64,000 nucleotides of DNA, from the NCBI GenBank assembly GCA_029339505.1, contig JAQISU010000233.1, forward strand, positions 3,954,001-4,018,000, in the 5' to 3' direction. This document shows, piece after piece, positions 11,939-22,940 of the stretch. The notes below the pieces were generated by a model that saw nothing but the letters and a program-made list of their open reading frames with translations, was not told where the DNA came from and did not search any database. Position 1 is the stretch's first letter. Each line of letters starts with the position of its first letter. Made by a program: the position numbers and the translations under genes. Origin of the DNA: Unio delphinus. Its lineage: Eukaryota > Mollusca > Bivalvia > Unionida > Unionidae.

Positions 11939-11940
<2 letters not shown>
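11320..11940 (+). pseudogene. gag-like remnant of a Ty3/gypsy-type LTR retrotransposon
   Basis: A basic, charged region starting with ATG at 11324 is followed by a frame-shifted block encoding VEARSTNRDDYSTGYGGIER (about 11527-11586). A third block at about 11615-11910 contains AREVYHNLSEDDAGDYDALR, KSFLFFYRLT and THSQFHTRVRGLFEQ. An Arg-(x)-Trp/Tyr-hydrophobic helix, then 'Leu-Ser-x-x-Asp-Ala-x-x-Tyr-Asp-x-Leu', then a Phe-x-x-Arg helix is the retrotrans_gag pattern of Ty3/gypsy elements. At least two frame changes and a stop (11522-11524) break it. A (GT)n tract replaces the downstream part. No protease, RT or integrase follows, so the copy is a fragment. Confidence 0.6.

Positions 11941-12009
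<69 letters not shown>
11941..12009. repeat. (GT)n microsatellite
   Basis: About 34 uninterrupted GT dinucleotides directly downstream of the gag-like remnant. Confidence 0.98.
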
Positions 12010-12012
<3 letters not shown>

Positions 12013-12029
12013 TTATGTGTGTAATTCGC

Positions 12030-13660
12030 TATTTGGCTGCTTCGTAGTAAACTAGTGAATTTATTCATGGGGTATTCTAGATTTTGGAACTGTTGAATTG
12101 AATTGTAACTTTGGATAATGGTTGCAGAGTGTAAAATTAGTTAATATGTATGTAAGGATATATCAGAGTATAGATATTTGAATACATGTATGTGTTTACA
12201 CTTTGTAGTAGTGTAATGTTCAAGAATGCATCTGATTGTTGTGTGAATTAGTTCAGTATAATGAGGTTAGGAATTGTCTTGGGTACCCTGCTGGGTCAGT
12301 TTTTGCCACGTCGGGTTTCTCCACTCCATTTTTGTCCGTTTTCAGTGTTCAATTTGCCCAAAATGTCGAGGCCCATCATGAGTGTATGGGGATGGTCGGC
12401 AATTTTCATTTTTTATATTTGTTACAATATGTGGTCATTTACAAGATATTGCAATATTTAATTTTCTCGATTATCTCAGGTCAGAAATATATCAATACAT
12501 CTTTAGACAGTTTCGCTTGTCCTCGTCATTTCATGGTCGATTATGAAAGCCAAATAAAAATCTATCTTTATAGAAGACATGTGTTGACTCCTTACAGAAG
12601 GAAAAACAAAAGTCAACCATCAAAGCAGCGACAGTCGCTGAACTTTGTTCCATGAGATAACCTGAGCATTGTTTAGTTTCATAACTATTTTAACAAAAGA
12701 CTTTCTTGCTGTTTTTCATTGGTTCCCAGTATATTTTACCGTGTTTCTTTGTGTTGTATGATTATATAAATACAATGAAGTATTACTGCCCCCACGAATA
12801 AAACAAATATTCGGAAAATAGTTTTCGAAATAATAACTACAAAAAAAAAATTTGAAATAACAACAAAATATTTCGAAAAGTATCTGTTCTAAACTTTGGT
12901 CATTTCTTAAAAAAATCTTTGCAAAATATCGAAATATTATCGTTGTAATGAAAGTAATCTTTACTTAATACATCATTTGTTTTTACTATTACCAAACGTA
13001 ATTGGCGTATTAAGCGATAATATTTTTATCTCAAAAATATCTTTGTAAAACAACGAAACGATTTTTGTTATTTCAACAAGCCTAAATATTTTGCTAATTA
13101 GAAAACTAACTTAAGAGATATGTTCATTACTTGGAGAATACTATGTCAAAAATAACCAAAAACCTTAAAAAAAAATGAAAATCTTTTCATTAATTTGTAA
13201 AGTATGTTTCGGATATAACGAACATATTTTAATAATTTCGGAAAGCATGGTTCTCAAAGACGGTACTCTCTTTGACAAAACAAAACATTTTTAATTAAAC
13301 CGAAAAATCACATTTCGAAATAATGAAAATATATTTGTTATATCAAAATGATCGTTCTTAATATGTGGTAACTATTTGGTTTTCTTAATGGAGGTAACAC
13401 GCTACTGCATACGACTGCGTACATCATGAGAAGAAAATAAAACTGAACAATGTCTCTTTATCAATGTATAAATGTCTTCCAGGAAGAGGGGCATATTTGA
13501 GAGTTGAGGATTCTGTTATTTTCAAATGGAATTTTAATCGTATATTTCATACAGAATGGCGATATTTTTAATTAAATCGTGACCAAAGGAACCTGTAATT
13601 TACAAAGCAGTAGTTGTGCGATGGAGTAAAGCAAAATAGAAATACAAATACTGTACTCCT
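12030..13660. other. AT-rich stretch, no supported gene
   Basis: Reading frames at 12236-12655 show no recognisable domain. Between about 12800 and 13360 variants of words such as TTTCGAAATAA, ACAACGAAA and TTGTTATTTC recur loosely in both orientations. This suggests an old, degenerate repeat, but I cannot define a unit. Confidence 0.45.
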
Positions 13661-13670
13661 CAGCTTAATA

Positions 13671-13842
13671 CAGAGGTTCTTAACCTTTTCGGGCATCGAC
13701 CAAGATTAGGTTTGTGATGTTAGCCTTGCGAACCATCGAATGCTAAATAAACACTTGGGTAAGAAATTTCAAATTATTAAAGTTGACCTCGGAGAGCATA
13801 GTGATCAATTTTGGGTCGCCGACACTTTGTTAAGAAGCATTG
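13671..13842. mobile_element. Short non-autonomous hAT element (MITE) with 8-bp target duplication
   Basis: The element starts CAGAGGTTCTTAACC and ends with the reverse complement of CAATGCTTCTTAACA, giving imperfect terminal inverted repeats (11 of 15). It is flanked by GCTTAATA (13663-13670) and GCTTAATG (13843-13850), an 8-bp target duplication with one mismatch. An 8-bp duplication and a CAG...-GTTCTTAACC terminus are typical of the hAT superfamily. At 172 bp it has no coding capacity. Confidence 0.8.
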
Positions 13843-13850
13843 GCTTAATG

Positions 13851-14760
13851 ATACGTGACCCGATTATGGGCGAATAACCAGAAAACGTCAAAACTTGAGA
13901 AAAGAATCTAGCCAGGTGAAAATTTAAATATTTTCTTATCTATCAGACAAACCTAGTGCTCTAATCGCGTTGTTACGTACGTCAATTCTTATAAATCCTT
14001 TTAAACGTTTGAGAGTTTAATATATTCGATGGTCGGCAAGATCAGAGTTTTATATCAAGCAAAATAAATCAAAACATTTTGATTAAGAAGAGACCGTCTT
14101 TGCAACCAGCAAGCGTTCCAGCAAGTGCCACTTTTAAGTCTTAAGCGATACAATATAGTTATTTCATATAGATCAATAGGTTAATACAGTATTTTGAATC
14201 TTTGATGTGTGTTTTCAAGGTTTCCATACCTGACATTAAAGAAATCAAAGTTAGATAATTAGTACAGATGAAATGTACACCATGTTTTCCTTAAAAGGGT
14301 GGAACGTACCCGCACAGAGAAATACAGCAGTTCTGGTGTGTTAACTTCGACCCACCATGCATCAGTTTCTTTTTTGGGGGTCAGATTTGTCGAGTCTCAC
14401 TCTCCTCAGATGAATGAAATCCAAGTTTGTGCACAATGGGTGAAATCCCAACAAGAATGATATAATTTTAACAATCTATATATCAAGAAACCATACTAGA
14501 GGTAGCGTATTTCGAGCTCACTTTTGTCAGTTGTCGTAGGCGCGCAGACTCTTTCTTTAGGTTCAAATGTAGAAAGGGATCAATTTAAAGTTTTGATAGT
14601 TGTAATCTTTATTGTGAGAAAAGGTAATTCATTGCAAGTGATTATCATAAATGGGGAAAATAACATTAGGACAACGATGTGCGATAACAGAGTTGAACAA
14701 AATTGGCAAAACATCGTAATTATAAATAGTCGTAGCTTGTTAATATCTTTGCAGTAAAAT
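13851..14760. other. Non-coding stretch, nothing recognised
   Basis: A 77-codon open frame at 14524-14757 has no recognisable motif and AT-rich composition. I do not call it a gene. Confidence 0.45.
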
Positions 14761-14763
14761 AGG

Positions 14764-15112
14764 TATTATTTATTGATATACCATGGGTAGTATCTTTTAA
14801 AATATATAACTGTTATTATTTATTGATATACCCAGGGTATTTTATTGATATACCACGGGTATTATTTATTAATCTTCCCAGGGTATTAGTATTGACATAC
14901 ACAGGTTATTAGTTATTGATATACCCAGGGCATTATTTATTGAGATACGCAGGACATTATTTATTGATTTACCCAGGATATTGTTTATTGATATACCCAG
15001 GGCATTATTTATTGAGATACGCAGGGCATTATTTATTGATATACCCAGGGTATTATTTATTAATATTCCAAGGGCATCGTTTATGACATACCCATGACAT
15101 TGTTGTTCACAA
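14764..15112. repeat. Degenerate minisatellite, unit about 26 bp
   Basis: Twelve or so variants of TATTATTTATTGATATACCC followed by AGGG occur head to tail (for example at 14813, 14920 and 15030). Single units are shortened or diverged (CAGGACATT, TTAATATTCC). Confidence 0.9.
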
Positions 15113-17146
15113 TTTTATAAACAGTACAGAAATAATTTATCTCCGTTCTTTGCGCAAGCGTAGACCAACCTGTTCAAAATAATGTGCTTTTCGACAGATT
15201 CAGTAAGCCGGAAACTAGTATATGTGCCTCAATTAAACGTTTTCCATTTTTTAGCGCACGATTATCCACGTTCTAGTACTCGGTGAATGTAGTTAAGTAA
15301 ATTTTGTTACAGTTTCATTTCGTCTCTTTTATTAGCAATTCTTGATGTGCCTGACATTGTGTGGCAGGTTTGAAAATATTATTAATTTAATTTGACTAAG
15401 AATCATTCCAGGTTCAGATAACACCCAAAATAATAGCGTGATGAGGAAAGCATAATATTTCTTTTAATTTAATATAATACAAAAGTACGAAAACTATTCA
15501 TCTCCTGGTTGTGAACAAAAATAACTTTTGTTTTTAAGGAATTAAGAGTTATATACTCAAGATTCACTAACCAGTCTATCTGAGATTTTGAAGTGAGAAG
15601 TCATCTGCAAAAATGGACGAGAAGGATTTTAAGATGTCACTTTTATAGTTAATACACACACGAAATAGAAATGGGCCACGTGCAATGTGCTGTCTTACGT
15701 TTTGAAAAGTATTTGCCTACGATTGTTTTGTTTTTTTTGCGATTTGTTAGATATGTAATCTTTAACCAAGTTTGTGTGTGTATGTATTTGATAAAGTTGT
15801 CTTGATAAATAGAGTAACACACAAGGGGTCTCACTACCGAGCGAATTATATAACTACTACGTGGGCCTGGATTTGAAGTCCATTATTTCCGCTATTCCCA
15901 AGGACATCTAGACAACAGTAGTTACCACTTAATGTTTCTTAAAGTGAGAATACTACAATTAATTTTATCTAATAAACTAGTGACCACACATCAGGGAACT
16001 TTAATGTTCCACTTGCATGGTTTTCTTGTTTCACATTTGTGCGACTTATTAGTAAGTCTTTCCATGCCGAATATGATTACTTCACGCGATGTAATATAAA
16101 ACACGATCCAAACACCCAATACAAAGAACTATTCATACCTCAAGTTAGTCAACACGTATCTCGTAAAGATGCAGAGAATTGACTATCTTAAGGAATTAGG
16201 GAGGGTCTGTACATCATGACGTCTCCTATAAATTGGCTAATTACTCGGGTTGAAAAATATCTTTCCTACACAGACTTCCCGTAATAAACAAGTAATTACT
16301 AAACTAAAACAAAGAGATTCAAATATCACGTACCCTGAGTTTATTACAATACGAAATGTGTACAGCAGTGAAACATCTACAGGTAAGCACGTGATAAACA
16401 TAAAACTATTAGTTGTAACATTAAAATAGACAATAAATTAAAACGAGCTGCTATGTAGCTGGTTGTCGTATCTTTGAAATTTCTTTGCACACAATTAGTC
16501 TCTACTTGATCTTTCAACCAAATTTATCTTGAGTAGAGGTGGGGTGGGATGGAGGCGCGTGCGTGCGTACGTGTGTGTGTGTTAAGGCTGTCTTAATAAT
16601 ATGTAATAAATAACCGGATGACAAAAATAAAGCAGTATGTAACAAGGATTCTGAAAGAAAATTGAAAGCTTATGTCCTTTTCCCGACTAATATACAACGT
16701 TGTTAAGCCCAAAACGTCTCAAAAAACATTTCATTATTTGAATTTTGTGCGTAAATTCGAGGAGGCTAATCGAGTTTCATTTCAAATATTGATGTTGATT
16801 TTGTAATTAACATTACGGAGAATATTTCTGCTTTTATCAGTTGATATATATATATAGAAAAGGATTTGCAACAAAACCTTGAGTAAACACCGTAATATGC
16901 AAATCACTCTTTCAGACTCGACCAAACGTATGGGGATGATGAGGAAGATTAAAATAAGCATTACACCATTTCAGTGACCACTAAACCATTTCAGTGTCAT
17001 GTGACCAGACGTTTTCATTCTTGCAAATATTGTATAAAGAATTTCTGTCTTCCATGTATTGGCACAGCATGGAAATTGAATCTATTGAATGAAAGTGTCA
17101 TATTTGAGATGTTTATTTACAATAATCAATCTGAGTTTCTGACGTC
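15113..17146. other. AT-rich stretch, no supported gene
   Basis: No motif-bearing frame, RNA gene or well-defined repeat seen, apart from a GCGTGCGTACGTGTGTGTGT patch near 16560-16581. Confidence 0.45.
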
Positions 17147-17230
17147 TGACTGGTCCTTTATTGATGATTTTTATCAGAATTACCAGCCTGACTGGTCGTT
17201 TATTGATGATTTTTATCAGAATTACCAGTC
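17147..17230 (+). repeat. Two 42-bp tandem units inside a short open frame
   Basis: Units 17147-17188 and 17189-17230 differ at two or three positions. They keep the frame of an 87-codon open stretch (16974-17237), so each unit gives DWSFIDDFYQNYQ. The rest of that frame has no recognisable domain. A coding role is possible but unsupported. Confidence 0.9.
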
Positions 17231-17236
17231 GAGTTG

Positions 17237-18496
17237 AAACGAGCTATTTAAAGGCAATTCACCAAGTCTCCACATCCGTGTTCTATGACTCAATGTTGCA
17301 TTAAACAATATGGTAACGTAGCAGTAAAAGGGTTTCTAATAGTTAACTTATATTTACATCTCAATTCACCACAGCGCTTAGAAGATAAAAATAATCCATT
17401 ACACTCAACGAGAACTAAGGAAATTTGTGTGATAATATGGCATGTTTGTTTCCATTATTTCAGTAAAATAGGAATTGTATCTTCCATGAACAAGCTGTTT
17501 GCTTTGTACGAAGAGAAGACCAAGCATAGCACTGATCAAAGTTAAATAAAACAAAGAATGCATAGCGCAGTCTTATCCCTGCGATTTTTGCAGTGTTATA
17601 AGTTATTACATTTTGGTAACGTTTCAAAAATATAATTGTACTTTTTAAAAGGAAACTGTTTCGTTTTTTTTTTTTTCTTTCGTTTTATTTAATAATAAAA
17701 ATAGTTGCGAAAATGGTTGCTTGATTTTTGCTTGAAATATCTTTTAATTTAAAATTTAACTTTGTGTAAAAACTGTTTTGTATTACAGATACAAAAAGTT
17801 GACATTTAAGTTATTGCTAAAAACAAACTTAGAACAGTTGTTTGACCGTACTTAAATGTCATGCATTATGTCGTCTTATATTATGTGTTGTACAGACGCA
17901 AGTGAATGTTTAACTTCACAGTAAATCATTTATAAGATATCTTTAGCAGCATTGTATATTGTACTTGATTTTCAGATGAGTTATACAAGCTTGTCTGGTT
18001 GAACACTGTTAAAAACAAGACCTTCATGCGACCTTAGCTTTGGAGAAGATTCGCACTTAAGTTTTGTTATGTTGGATTGACAATGATTTTTCTGGATTGT
18101 TTTTGAACTACCGCTCTAAGAGTCATGCTACCACAGCGGTAGACAGGGAATTGGATGAATTGTATTCATACCCGTTGGCAAGGTATGGCTTGTACAAACA
18201 TTTTTAATGGCATAGAAAAAAATGTACGGAGTTGTATATTGCACCCTTACCCACCTAGACACTACGTTGCCATCCTTGCCTTTATTTATATAACCTACTG
18301 AACTGCGTTGATGTAAACCAAGCTTTTCAGAGAAAAGAGAAAACGGAACGATGTAATAGGAACATTTGAAAACATGACGTAGCTTGTTTTGTCTAACAAT
18401 AGCATCCGCCGTTAGTGAATGATATCGCTAAATCAGTCTCTAAAGGCGGGTGATATTGCTTCACAAGCTACATTGTGTCGCAGGCGTATTTTTATG
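17237..18496. other. AT-rich stretch, no supported gene
   Basis: An 86-codon open frame at 17285-17545 lacks any recognised motif. A short poly-T patch is present near 17665. Confidence 0.45.
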
Positions 18497-18737
18497 CTGT
18501 TGTTTTTGTTGTTGTTATATTTAGGATAGGCTATACAAGGCGGCCAGTATAAATGGCGGAGTAAGAACCCAGGAAAACTTCGGAAAGAACCACCGATCCA
18601 CGAGAAGCTACTGGCAAGATTTATCACGTACCTACATTGGCAGAGCCCGAGACTCGAACCCACACAGAGGGAGGTGAGATGACGTGAGATGACAGCGATC
18701 CGTAGCAATGATCGCTTTAGACAATTCGGGGCCCGGG
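18497..18737 (-). mobile_element. tRNA-derived SINE, copy 1 (minus strand)
   Basis: The minus strand carries the same body as the SINE at 18987-19247. In plus-strand order, a (TTG)n-like tail at about 18497-18516 is followed by GGCGGCCAGTA, CGAGAAGCTACTGGCAAG, the B box region GACTCGAACCC, and finally CGGGGCCC. Flanks resemble an imperfect duplication (GGCGTATTTTTAT / GGCGTGTTTTATA). Confidence 0.85.
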
Positions 18738-18784
18738 CGTGTTTTATAAAGGCAAGGCTGGCAACGAAGTTTTAACGTACCCAC

Positions 18785-19910
18785 CAAGACCAGCCCAAAT
18801 AAGATCAAAGACATATTTTATGAAGACATGGCTTTTTATTATTGCCAGAGCTGGTTCATATAACAAAATATAGCCAAGTGTCATTGGTAAATATGGCGTT
18901 GGCAAATCCAACAACAAACGGAATCCTCCTTCTGAAGAAATACACTGAATACATCTTGGATGGATCCCTGCCCAAAACACTGGCATCAGGGGCCCCGAGT
19001 AGCCAAGTGGTCTAAAGCGCTCTCCGTTACGGATCACTGCCATCTCAACTCTGCGTGGGTTCAAGTCTCAGATTAGGATAATGTGGGAATGTGAGAAAGC
19101 TTGCCAGTAGCTTCTCGTGGGTCGGTGGTTCTTTCTGGGGGTTTTCCCGGGTTCTTCCTCTACTATTAATACTGGCCGCCATGTTAATCATATCGTGTGC
19201 TGAAACATGGCGTGAAACACTACAACAACAACAACAACAACAACAAGCACTGGCATATTACTGACTACATCGTCAGATGTGACAGGCAGAATAACGACGG
19301 CCATGACAAGTGCAGAATGTAGAATATAAGATCATAATCTCCAAGCTCAATATCCTGATTCAGGTTAGCAGGCAAAATAGTGTCCCAAAACCTGGTGCCA
19401 AATTGGAAGATGAGAATTTGAAACAGGCATTTGTCGAAGAAATCTGAAGCCAAATCGTGATCATTCGTGATCTTTTATTTGCTAGCTAATGTTCAAAAAA
19501 TGCAAAAGGTAAGCCTCAAATGCAACACAGTATGAAATATTTCTCTTCAGCTTGTACCAGCTGAGTCTCAAACATCAGTATCAAGAAGACATAGGTGATT
19601 CACCAACCTTACGTTGAACCTACCATCAAAGTAATTGGATAAACTATCGTGCTAGTTAACAAGTTCGCCTATCTAAGCATTTGTAGTCCACAATGATTAT
19701 GACACTAACGCCACATGTGTAGCCTTTTGCAGACATAGAAACGCAGAGTAACCAGTCTTCAAATAAAACCGAATGTCTGCAACGCCATTGTTTTGCTGAC
19801 CCTGTTCTATACGTACGAAGCCTGGACGGCATACACACGTCATATCAAGAAGCTGAATGATTTGCATATAGATTCACTCAGGAGGTCCGCTTTGGTTAGC
19901 CGAAGGCTAA
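18785..19910 (+). mobile_element. Decayed LINE (same broad type as 1-2150), split by a SINE
   Basis: Fragments of an endonuclease are readable from about 18800 (FYEDM, then GVGKSNNNGILLL). They continue to HP-CPKHWH just before the SINE and resume after it with ITDYIVR at 19257. Then follow a KTEV-like patch near 19586, an intact-looking LTLFYTYEAWTAYTRHIKKLND segment at 19795-19862 (thumb region) and LRRSALV. The RT palm itself is deleted. Numerous stops and frameshifts make it a fossil. The element predates the SINE insertion. Confidence 0.75.
18987..19247 (+). mobile_element. tRNA-derived SINE, copy 2, with 9-bp target duplication
   Basis: The 261-bp element begins CAGGGGCCCCGAGTAGCC. It carries an A box (TAGCCAAGTGG, 19000-19010) and a B box (GGTTCAAGTC, 19058-19067), as expected for an internal Pol III promoter of a tRNA-Leu/Ser-like head. 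A unique body and a (CAA)n tail (19222-19246) follow. The flanking CACTGGCAT (18978-18986 and 19248-19256) is a perfect target duplication. It interrupts a LINE endonuclease reading frame. Confidence 0.93.
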
Positions 19911-20029
19911 GGGAGTAAACCCCAAACGAAATCCGGAGTGGAGACCCTAAGGCTGTTGGACAATGTACTACATCCCCTTCTGGCAATTCCTTGGTCTGGT
20001 GAGGGATGAGCTCCGCCAGACTACTTTTG

Positions 20030-21980
20030 CTGCCTAAGACACGCGATAATGCTGGACATTCCTCATCATCGAAGGAGACTGGAATGCCAAAGATGGCAAA
20101 GATGCTCTAAAAGAATAGGATGATTATTGCGGACCTTCTTGCAATGAGCTTACCAATGAGAGATGAAGATGGCTGCTCGAGTTTGCAAGCTGCAACAACT
20201 TGGTACTAGCCAACATAAAGTTTCACGATGCTGGACATGGCACGCACCAAATGGAACCCATCATAACCAGATCGACTACATACAGGTTCAAAACCGTTAC
20301 CGATCTGGCATCAACAGAGTAAACACAAGAACGTTCTTCCAAGGTGCTGATGATGGACTAAGTATTTTTAAAGAACTCTACAACAATCCGTCCACAGGAG
20401 ACCAAGACATGCTTGAAGTTCCAAGTTCCACAAATGATGATGATTTTCCCATTCGCAAAGAAGAGATGAAGTCAGTAAAAAGAGCACTGAAGAATTGGGA
20501 AGGCAGATGGAGTAGAAAATATCCCAGCTGAACTTATCAAGAATGGGGTGATTAGTGATAGGACTGCTAACAAAAATCGTCAATAGGATATGGCAGACAG
20601 GTGAATGGCATACACAGTGGACCAAGTCACTGATTATAACACTCCCCAGAAAGGCATTCTCCAGCTGTGCCAAAATTACAGAACTATCGGTTTGATCAGC
20701 CATGTCAGTAAGGTGATGCTGAAGATCGTCTTGAACAGACTAAAAACACAAGGAGAATACATAATCATTGAAGAACATGCAAGGTTCCTGAGTGGAAGAA
20801 GCACAACAGAACAAATATTCCATCCCAGGGTTATGTGTGAAAAGTACTCACAACATCAACAAGACATCTATCATGTGTTCATATATTTCAAAAAGGCTTG
20901 TGACAGAGTGTGGCAAGAGGCTTTGTGGGCCACATTGAAGAAGTACAACATGGGTCGCCAAGGCTACCAGTGCAGTAATTGCTCAAGGTTCTGTGGGGGA
21001 CTGGTTCCAGACAACAGTTGGAGCAAGTCAAGGCTGTCTCCTGTCACACACGCTTTTCAACATCTACTTAGAGCACATTATGAGCGACGTCCTGAAAGAC
21101 TACTGTGGGACAGTCAGCATTGGAGGGCGTAACATCACCAACCTACGCTTTGCAGACGACATTGATGGGCTGCAGGCAGTGAAGACGAGCTTGCCACCTT
21201 AGTGAAGAACCTGGATGAAACATCTTCCAGATTGGACATGGAGATAAGCACTGAGAAGACAAAGCTGATGACAAATAGTGGCAAACAAATCTCAGCCAAG
21301 ATTAAAGTCAGAGGACAGGAACAAATGAAAGCAGTGGGCCAGTTCAGATATCTTGTTTCATAAATCACCGAAGAGGCATCAAGTGCAGACATTGTTTCAC
21401 GAGCAGCACAAACAATGGCAGCTATGTCAAAGATACGACACGTCTGGAGAGACAAGAATATCTGTCTGAAAACTAAAATCAGACTATTGAGAGCATGAGA
21501 GCACTAGTCATCTCAGTGTTTTTGTATTCATGTGAGGCCTGGACCCTGACAGAAGACTTACAATGAAGAATCCGAGCACTTGAAATTATATGCTACAAAA
21601 CCATCCTTATCATCTCTTACATGGACCACATCACAAATGAAGAAGTACGTAACACCATCAGGCACAAAGTAGGCCATTATGAAGACCTCCTCACCACTGT
21701 CAAAAAGAGAAAGCTGAAATGGTATGGCCATGTCAATAGAGCCCACAGTCTATCCACAACAGTACTGCAGGGTAGTGTCCAAGGTGGCAGAAGGAGAGGT
21801 AGACGAAGAAAAAAGTGGACTGACAACATCACAGAATGGACCAGGAACAGTTTTGTAGATACATAGGCATTAGCACTTAATTGAGTAAAGTAGAGGGAAC
21901 TGGTCAGGTGATCAGCAGCACAGTGCTTCAACGACCTCACTAGGTCAAGAGACTGATGATGATGATGATGATGATGATAT
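20030..21980 (+). mobile_element. Second LINE family, endonuclease end to 3' tail
   Basis: This element is distinct from the one at 1-2150. It opens with an endonuclease segment (LIIEGDWNAKDGKDA near 20065-20112) and WTWHAPNGTHHNQIDYI (about 20235-20282). The RT starts near 20665 (NYRTIGLISHVSKVMLKIVL). Motif A is FKKACDRVWQEALW (about 20887-20930). The catalytic FADDID is intact at 21149-21166. A thumb and tail (RKLKWYGHVNRAHSLST, about 21710-21760) and a (GAT)n 3' tail at 21954-21979 end the copy. It contains stops and frameshifts and a deletion in the endonuclease-RT linker. Confidence 0.88.
20163..21202 (+). pseudogene. LINE reverse transcriptase with intact FADD but broken frame
   Basis: Three overlapping open blocks (20163-20531, 20605-21132, 20993-21202) together cover the linker, fingers and palm. 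The polymerase motif FADDID is present at 21149-21166, with NLRFADDIDGL in one frame and GDWFQTTVGASQGCLLSHTL just upstream. A frame change is needed near 20530 and near 20960-21000, where a 70-80 bp segment also appears lost. The product would have copied its own RNA at the nicked target. No single full-length frame remains. Confidence 0.85.
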
Positions 21981-22002
21981 TGGTGGTGGTGGTGGTGGTG
22001 GT
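21981..22002. repeat. (TGG)n microsatellite
   Basis: Seven TGG units directly downstream of the LINE (GAT)n tail. Confidence 0.95.
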
Positions 22003-22875
22003 AGGACAGGGTCAATTATCCTTTGGTTATTACATGGACAGGCATTTCAAATTCTACTGGTGAAAACAGTTAACAAGTGCAGGCCACAGCACCAGCATGT
22101 TATAAGAGCTACTACAAAAGATCTGAGGCAAGCTGGTGGAGGTATTGCGATATCAGGGTTGTGATACAAAACCACTTCAAAGATTTCATCCTTAAACACC
22201 TTGTCTTGGGAAGATCTCATAAAGGTTTGCACGACTTGACGGAATCTCGTCCATACTAAAGATACATACTTTCAATGAATAAGAATTACAGATGCAGTGC
22301 AGAAACGTGACCAGCGGAAATTTTAGAACTTAAGTACTTCCTTTTTTGTACCAGCAAACCCAAGCAGCATCTTCTGTCAATTAGCATCTCCTGTCAAATG
22401 TGCCACATAAAGTTATTGATGAAGCTAGTCAAGCACTCACAGAAACAAAACCAATTGTAGATGTCACGGTCATCTTCGATCTCGAAGGTCGAACAACAAC
22501 ACTTCACATTTCTTATATATATATCATTTATTTTGAAAGTCTCTTTGATCTTATCCGAATAATATCATGTGAAAATATAAACTTTCGGAAGTAAGTAGGT
22601 CAGTATATGAGGGCGTTTCAGCTTAGATGTATTAAGAAAATGTCATGTTGTAAAAGTGAATATCATTAATAGAATTTTATGTTATGGACTGAAGAACTAA
22701 CTTGTTGAAATACATGTATATTAATTTTAGTTTTTTAAAATTTCTTTCTCAAGTAGTTCAATAATATCAAAACAAGATTCATATAGTTCTTTTCTAATTA
22801 CAATGCCAGAAAGCTGCTAAAATATAAAGCAAACTCAGTGTGCTTTTTAAAAATTGCAGTGCTAATTAGTATGCA

Positions 22876-22940
<65 letters not shown>

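Noticed and set aside
18987..19070. Possible functional tRNA-Leu gene
   Set aside because: A and B boxes are present, but the sequence continues into a SINE body with (CAA)n tail and target duplication; three other copies share the body.
22047..22259. Overlapping 60-codon frames on both strands downstream of the LINE
   Set aside because: No motif, and no sign of which strand would code; not supported.
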